NCBI GenBank assembly: GCA_944326495.1
Contig: CALVEE010000161.1
Coordinates: 1 to 10,087, forward strand
Direction: 5' to 3'
Length of the DNA stretch: 10,087 bases
Origin: Candidatus Gastranaerophilales bacterium
Lineage (GTDB): Bacteria; Cyanobacteriota; Vampirovibrionia; Gastranaerophilales; Gastranaerophilaceae
Notes under the pieces: generated by a model
Seen by the model: only the letters and a program-made list of their open reading frames with translations
The model's database searches: none
What the model was told of the DNA's origin: nothing
Program-made: the position numbers and the translations under genes
Shown: positions 6,362 through 10,087 of the stretch, one piece after another
Numbering within the stretch: the stretch's first letter is position 1
How the letters are laid out: every line of letters starts with the position of its first letter

Positions 6362-7814
6362 GCATTTCTGCTTTAACGTCCTCAATAACACCAGCCCAAT
6401 CATTCAGTTTGTGCTGTCTAAACAAGCGTACGCTCTCATACCAGTCGCATACGCTTAAATCCGTATGCCATCTCCAGTTAACTTCATATGGAAGAATTAT
6501 CCAGCAGGGAATTCCCATTGCGCCTGCAAGATGTGCAAGAGAAGTATCGTTGCATACAACTAAATCCAGATTGCTTAATGCTGCTGCTGTTTGTGAAAAA
6601 TCAAGCAAATCTTTGCCGACATCAATAATATTATCTAATTCTTTAATATCTTCCGCCCCTTCAAAAGTCTGGAATGAGTAAAACTGTGTATTTTCAACGG
6701 TCATTAACGGCTTAAAAGCTGATGCCGGAATTACCCTGTCTTGGTCGTAATAAGTGTTTCCCTGCCATTTAATACCGATTTTTAATTTATCATTATCAAA
6801 ATATTTTTTTCTATATTTTTCAGCCTGCTCACTATCAGCGTGCAGATACCCTTCCGAATGCGCAAAAACCTTTTCTCCCTTAAGCTTTAAAGCATACGGA
6901 AGGCTCAAGAGCGGTATATGATAATCAAAATCTATCTCACTTTCCGGAATATAACTATCAATAATCTCATTAATCCCGAGCTGTTTATTTAGCTTAAACA
7001 GAGGTGACAATGACTTCTGGCAGTATAAAATCACTTTCCCGCATTTTTGTCTTGCAAGCGGAAGATATCTTGAAAACATTATTACATCCCCAAACCCTGC
7101 TTCATAATATACAAGAAGGGTTTTATTTTTTATGTTTCTCCCGTCCCACAGGTTATCTCTTCTTGCCTTATTAGGGTATGATTTATTAATGAGAGCATAC
7201 GCCGTTTCTTTGCTAAAGCGGCTTTCAAACAGCTTAAGCCCGTGGTTATAATCCTTAATCCGCATAAGTGCAAGCGAGAGAAAATAATCCGTATCATTAT
7301 CATGAGGCCGGATTTTTTTACATATTTTTAAAGCCGATACTGCATTTTTAGTCTCTCCTTCAACACTATAGAGGTGTGAAATATTAAACCACGCATCATA
7401 AGAAGCCGGATTAACCCTTAATGCTTTATCATAAAATTTAACAGCTTCGTGAATATTGCGCATATTTTTATGCGCCAACGCCAGATTAAAAAGCAGAGAA
7501 AAATCTTCCGGAAATCTTTCCATGACCTCATTTTCTCTTAAAACAATCTGTTTATACAATTTTGCCCGAATATAAGTCTGAAAAAGAGTCTCATAAAAAT
7601 AAGCCTCCGGCCGTTTTTCAACCGCCTGTTCAGCCATATGTACAGCAGAGATTACGTCATTCTGCTGCAGTTTTAAAACACCCATAAGATTATAAATCTC
7701 TGCGTTATCCTTGTCCTGCTCAAGAGCCTCGCGGTAAGCATGCTCTGCATCCTCGTATTTGCCGGCTTTTTGGAGCGAAAACCCCAACTGTATTAAATCT
7801 TCTGCTGTAGGCAT
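6327..7814 (-). CDS. TPR-repeat protein with C-terminal glycosyltransferase domain
   Basis: The 495-aa protein combines two parts. The N-terminal half carries tetratricopeptide repeats, clearest at about 3-35 (LIQLGFSLQKAGKYEDAEHA), 38-70, 106-137 (LFNLALAHKNMRNIHEAVKF) and 139-170. The C-terminal part (about 228-490) resembles the GT-B glycosyltransferases found fused to TPRs: LLVYYEAGFGDVIMFSRYLP near its start, IGIKWQGN, and VCNDTSLAHLAGAMGIPCW with downstream NWRW, a donor-site region similar to family 9/heptosyltransferase-like enzymes. It probably transfers a sugar to a glycan or protein; donor and acceptor cannot be read from the sequence. No signal peptide is seen, so it is cytosolic. 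ATG 7814 is preferred because GAGGA lies upstream; ATG 7838 lacks a ribosome site. It follows lipA by 42 nt, probably cotranscribed. Confidence 0.85.
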   Translation of the reverse strand: MPTAEDLIQLGFSLQKAGKYEDAEHAYREALEQDKDNAEIYNLMGVLKLQQNDVISAVHMAEQAVEKRPEAYFYETLFQTYIRAKLYKQIVLRENEVMERFPEDFSLLFNLALAHKNMRNIHEAVKFYDKALRVNPASYDAWFNISHLYSVEGETKNAVSALKICKKIRPHDNDTDYFLSLALMRIKDYNHGLKLFESRFSKETAYALINKSYPNKARRDNLWDGRNIKNKTLLVYYEAGFGDVIMFSRYLPLARQKCGKVILYCQKSLSPLFKLNKQLGINEIIDSYIPESEIDFDYHIPLLSLPYALKLKGEKVFAHSEGYLHADSEQAEKYRKKYFDNDKLKIGIKWQGNTYYDQDRVIPASAFKPLMTVENTQFYSFQTFEGAEDIKELDNIIDVGKDLLDFSQTAAALSNLDLVVCNDTSLAHLAGAMGIPCWIILPYEVNWRWHTDLSVCDWYESVRLFRQHKLNDWAGVIEDVKAEMLNCLNHAPSLS

Positions 7815-7856
7815 AAAACTCTCTTCCTCAATTATCATTTTATATGTTTAAAAGAA

Positions 7857-8708
7857 TTATTTCAAGCTCTCTTCAAATGATAATTTTGCCTGATACGAAC
7901 TCCTGACCAGAGGCGCTATTTGATAATTTTTAAACCCGATTTTCCGCGCAAGTTCTTTTAAATCCTCATACTCATCTAAGGTATAGTATTTAGCTACCTC
8001 AAGATGCGCTTTAGAAGGCTGGATGTACTGGCCTATGGTTATGATATCGACTCCTGCCTCCTTCAAATCCAGAAGGGTCGCTTCAATTTCTTGAAAAGTT
8101 TCTCCTAATCCAATCATAAGCCCGGATTTTGTAACAATAGAAGAATTATCTTTTATGTACCTTAAAACCTTAAGCGACAAGGAATAATCTCCCTGCGGAC
8201 GGGCTGTTTTGAATATTGGTTCAACGGTTTCAATATTGTGGTTAAAAACATCCGGCTTTGCCTGAATAATAATATCAAGAGCCTGTTCACTCCCTTTAAA
8301 ATCAGGGGTTAAAATCTCTATTCCGGCATCCGAAATCCTTCTAATCTCGTCAATACACTTCCTAAAATGCTCTGCTCCGCCATCAGGCAGGTCATCACGG
8401 GTTACGGAAGTAATGACTGCATATTTTAAGCCGAGCTCCTTCACAGCCTCTGCAATATGTTTAGGCTCATCAGCATCTAAAGGCTCCGGACGCGCAGGAG
8501 AAATATTGCAATAGCGGCAGTTTCTTGTGCAGGTATTACCCATAATAAGAAATGTCGCGGTATTTTTGGAATAACACTCGCTCTTATTAGGGCATCTTGC
8601 GCCGTCACAGACAGTATTCAAGCACTTGTTTTTTAATATTTTTCTGACAGTCTTAGTTTTTTCAGTATCAATAATCGGTCGTTTTAAGTATTCAGGCAGT
8701 CTCGGCAT
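7857..8708 (-). CDS. lipA: Lipoyl synthase (radical SAM)
   Basis: LipA inserts two sulfur atoms into protein-bound octanoyl groups, making the lipoyl cofactor of 2-oxoacid dehydrogenases and glycine cleavage H protein. The 283-aa product carries both iron-sulfur clusters. The auxiliary-cluster cysteines C34-x4-C39-x5-C45 lie in NTVCDGARCPNKSEC, the radical-SAM cysteines C60-x3-C64-x2-C67 in CTRNCRYC, and the C-terminal RSSY (269-272) supplies the serine ligand of the auxiliary cluster. VITSVTRDDLPDGGAEHF (about 99-116) is also diagnostic. ATG 8708 has GGGAA at 8717-8721. No lipB, lplA or gcv gene is nearby. The upstream region holds a structured element and two possible promoters, so expression may be controlled through a long leader. 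Confidence 0.97.
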   Translation of the reverse strand: MPRLPEYLKRPIIDTEKTKTVRKILKNKCLNTVCDGARCPNKSECYSKNTATFLIMGNTCTRNCRYCNISPARPEPLDADEPKHIAEAVKELGLKYAVITSVTRDDLPDGGAEHFRKCIDEIRRISDAGIEILTPDFKGSEQALDIIIQAKPDVFNHNIETVEPIFKTARPQGDYSLSLKVLRYIKDNSSIVTKSGLMIGLGETFQEIEATLLDLKEAGVDIITIGQYIQPSKAHLEVAKYYTLDEYEDLKELARKIGFKNYQIAPLVRSSYQAKLSFEESLK

Positions 8709-8725
8709 TATTCTTTTTCCCTATC

Positions 8726-8754
8726 TTGAAAAATGTTTTAAAATACGTTAAAAT
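8726..8754 (+). promoter_or_regulatory. Predicted + strand promoter of the structured element
   Basis: TTGAAA (8726-8731) and TAAAAT (8749-8754) are separated by exactly 17 bp, each with five of six consensus bases. The predicted start is about 8761, inside the left arm of the closing stem. No protein gene lies downstream on the + strand, which is why a non-coding RNA is considered. Confidence 0.45.
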
Positions 8755-8768
8755 AAGAATACAGGCAA
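8740..8768 (-). promoter_or_regulatory. Possible proximal lipA promoter
   Basis: On the - strand TTGCCT (8768-8763) and TATTTT (8745-8740) are 17 bp apart, predicting a start near 8733 and a 25-nt lipA leader. It matches consensus less well (four of six bases in each box) than the distal promoter and overlaps the + strand promoter, so the two would compete if both are real. Confidence 0.3.
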
Positions 8769-8926
8769 GGGTGGCTGTTACACCCGAGCCCGTGCTCAAT
8801 CTAATGAGCTTGGGATAGAAGAACTAGTATGATAATCAGCACTAGTTCTTTTTCGTTAATTTTAACTATCATTTCAAACACCTTTGGTGATAGTTAAATG
8901 TATGTTAAAATTTTCTGCCTGTATTC
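8757..8926. ncRNA. Candidate structured RNA (free-standing RNA or lipA leader), family unknown
   Basis: An 11-bp perfect inverted repeat, GAATACAGGCA (8757-8767) and TGCCTGTATTC (8916-8926), encloses four further hairpins: GGGTG/CACCC (8769-8785); CCCGTGCTCA/TGAGCTTGGG (8789-8814); AAGAACTAGT/ACTAGTTCTT (8819-8850, 10 bp perfect, followed by TTT on the + strand); and TTTAACTATCA/TGATAGTTAAA (8862-8898, 11 bp perfect). This is a closed multi-branch RNA-like architecture. Promoter-like sequences flank it on both strands, so the transcribed strand is open. Read on + it could be a 90-165-nt RNA; read on - it would be a leader of about 230 nt for lipA. I do not see the hallmarks of tmRNA, SRP RNA, RNase P RNA or the common riboswitches; a divergent 6S RNA is not excluded. 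A MITE is the other option, but no flanking duplication is seen. Confidence 0.5.
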
Positions 8927-8947
8927 CGTTTTAAAAGTACCGGAATA

Positions 8948-8976
8948 ATTATAGCAGCAAAAGGAAAATATATCAA
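8948..8976 (-). promoter_or_regulatory. Strong predicted - strand promoter upstream of lipA
   Basis: On the - strand TTGATA (8976-8971), a 17-bp spacer and a perfect TATAAT (8953-8948) preceded by TGC give an extended -10 promoter, the best in the window. The start would be near 8941, so the transcript would run through the whole hairpin element before lipA. Confidence 0.6.
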
Positions 8977-9030
8977 TATAATTATATTATCCCGGCAGGA
9001 TTATACGTATAAAAAAACAAAGCTTGTAAA

Positions 9031-9125
9031 CCACTTCGCCCTGCGGGAGCGGATTTGCGGACGGACTGAACCGGCAGCCGTGAGGCTTAAAGGTGAAGCT
9101 CTGTGAGCGTGGAGCAAATTCAAGA
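9031..9125. repeat. GC-rich repeat-like block B
   Basis: A GC-rich island in AT-rich intergenic DNA between lipA and the next gene. It holds short hairpins (CCC-TGC-GGG near 9040-9046; GCTC-TGT-GAGC at 9098-9108) and the word GCAGCCGTGAGGC. The last resembles GCAGCCGTGTTTGAGGC on the - strand of the block at 5000-5086, the same sequence with a 4-nt insertion. It also has two related phrases, GGAGCGGATTTG and GGAGCAAATTC, near its ends. No open frame with a ribosome site is present. Membership in one repeat family with the post-fliI block is a weak inference. Confidence 0.3.
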
Positions 9126-9140
9126 CAACGGTAAAATATT

Positions 9141-9926
9141 TTAATTATCATTTTCAATGATTATATTCATAAATTCTATATCATCATAGTCAATATATGC
9201 TGTCTGCATTAAATTTCTTCCGGTTTTGATTGTAATTTCATTTACCTGATTTTTTCTGATTAAATTTTTAGGCAGTCTTATTCTCTGACCGTCTCCGTTA
9301 AGCTGGATTTCAGAAATCTTATTGCCGTTAAAATAAACTTCCGGCGGGGAGGCAAATGCGTTTGGGATTTTATTTTGCCCCATAGATCTTGCCATTGCTG
9401 TATCGATACCTATTATTGAACCAATGACCAGATAAACGGGTTTTGCTATATTAATATCTTTCAGGGTAAATCTTTTTGTATAAAAAGGACCTATTGCCTG
9501 CATTGAAAACTCTCCTGCGTTAGCTGATAAATCTGAAAAACTATTGTCGCCTAAATGGTACATGTTAGTATCAATAGCTTTTCCCGAAGCATTAGATTTT
9601 TCAATCCCGACAACAATAGGGGCACTAAGAGTTCTCTCATCAACTGTCATTGTAAAAGGTTTATAATTAGGTTTTTTAACTGACATTATACTTGGCCCGT
9701 TTATTTGTGTATCAAGTTCAAAAAAACCTTCGCGATCGGTTTTGGTCGAATAATTTTGTTTTGGAAGCGTAATATCAGCTCCGCCAATCCCTTCTCCGGT
9801 CGCTTTATCAATAATCCTGCTTGAAGTTCCGCTTCCCTGTTCGGCTACTCCGCCTTGAAATGTCGCAGCGTTACAGGACAGCGATAAAAATAATGTTAAA
9901 ATAAATACGCTCAAAAATTTTTTCAT
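9141..9926 (-). CDS. Exported protein with carboxypeptidase-regulatory-like domain, function unknown
   Basis: The 261-aa product starts MKKFLSVFILTLFLSLSCNA, a typical signal peptide (basic n-region, hydrophobic core), with likely cleavage near residues 20-21. The Cys at 18 is not in a good lipobox. Residues about 33-110 look like a carboxypeptidase-regulatory/CnaB-type beta-sandwich: RIIDKATGEGIGGADITL followed by STKTDREGFFELDT, the pattern of domains that extend surface proteins. The C-terminal part (about 125-255) is rich in beta-strand-like segments and may be a galactose-binding-like jelly roll; this is a guess from pattern. I place the start at ATG 9926, where the signal peptide begins; the frame stays open upstream to 10055 but that stretch does not look coding. 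Only a distant AGGG precedes the ATG. It appears monocistronic. I do not recognise a specific function. Confidence 0.7.
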   Translation of the reverse strand: MKKFLSVFILTLFLSLSCNAATFQGGVAEQGSGTSSRIIDKATGEGIGGADITLPKQNYSTKTDREGFFELDTQINGPSIMSVKKPNYKPFTMTVDERTLSAPIVVGIEKSNASGKAIDTNMYHLGDNSFSDLSANAGEFSMQAIGPFYTKRFTLKDINIAKPVYLVIGSIIGIDTAMARSMGQNKIPNAFASPPEVYFNGNKISEIQLNGDGQRIRLPKNLIRKNQVNEITIKTGRNLMQTAYIDYDDIEFMNIIIENDN

Positions 9927-10057
9927 ATGAATATTATTTACCCTTACTAATTTATCAAAATTAGTCTTTTGTATATTTTTTAAGAGTAATTTTAAAAAAG
10001 TCACGGGATAGATAATAAGACACAATTCTCCCGTACAACTTTTCCCTATTGGCAATA

Positions 10058-10087
10058 TGCCCCCTCCCTTCTGAGGGAACGGACTCG
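10058..10087. repeat. Start of a third repeat-like block, cut by the window end
   Basis: TGCCCCCTC (10058-10066) repeats the word at 5007-5015 exactly and is followed by a small hairpin, TCCC-TTCTGA-GGGA (10065-10078). The block runs off the end of the window, so its length and pairing partner are unknown. Confidence 0.3.

Noticed and set aside
6409..6681. 90-codon + strand frame after proC
   Set aside because: Antisense to the glycosyltransferase domain whose conserved DTSLAHLAGAMG motif is coded on the other strand.
8767..8800. T-box-like AGGGTGG in the hairpin element
   Set aside because: The following bases do not match the T-box antiterminator (ACCGCG), and no amino-acid gene lies downstream on that strand.
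8829..8900. Short + strand frame (22 codons, ATG 8829) in the structured element
   Set aside because: No convincing ribosome site, and its hydrophobic look follows from the inverted-repeat symmetry with the - strand frame.
9927..10055. Upstream extension of the exported protein by 43 residues
   Set aside because: It would bury the signal peptide behind an unrelated segment; the signal peptide start at ATG 9926 is much more natural.
1..10087. CRISPR array, tRNA or rRNA genes
   Set aside because: No regularly spaced direct repeats, no tRNA-like T-arm (GGTTCRA) with acceptor pairing, and no rRNA-like sequence were seen.

Overview
The window looks like chromosomal DNA from a low-GC, flagellated bacterium. 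The best guess is a non-photosynthetic relative of the cyanobacteria (Melainabacteria/Vampirovibrionia, Gastranaerophilales-like). That placement is an inference. It rests on the AT-rich coding style, on a small ribosomal protein L34 gene whose product (RRTLEGT, SGFRARMATPGG, RAKGRH) reads like cyanobacterial L34, and on a flagellar gene block in the same contig. No taxonomic search was possible.

Left third (54-4862, + strand): a flagellar basal-body and export operon, fliF-fliG-fliH-fliI. FliF forms the MS ring, FliG is the rotor/switch protein docking on the FliF C-terminus, and FliH and FliI are the stator and ATPase of the flagellar type III export apparatus. fliG/fliH overlap by 8 nt and fliH/fliI by 20 nt, so they are probably translationally coupled. 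fliF and fliG are instead separated by a hairpin element of about 95 bp that looks like a miniature insertion. No fliJ follows fliI.

Middle (4863-5548): about 420 bp of non-coding DNA with several hairpin-forming, GC-rich repeat-like segments, then a perfect 34-nt bidirectional terminator, then rpmH (L34, 50 aa, - strand). rpmH and proC diverge from a short shared intergenic region that holds a 15-bp palindrome overlapping the predicted rpmH promoter.

Right part (5549-10087): proC (proline biosynthesis, + strand) runs tail-to-tail into a TPR-glycosyltransferase gene (- strand), overlapping it by 35 nt. Upstream of that, in the same - strand unit, is lipA (lipoyl synthase). The 432 bp upstream of lipA hold the most intriguing element: about 170 bp bounded by an 11-bp perfect inverted repeat, containing four internal hairpins and flanked by good sigma-70-type promoters on both strands. 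It is either a structured non-coding RNA or a structured lipA leader, and I cannot assign it to a known family. A GC-rich repeat-like segment follows, then a - strand gene for an exported protein with a carboxypeptidase-regulatory-like domain. The last 30 bp resemble the start of a repeat also seen after fliI.
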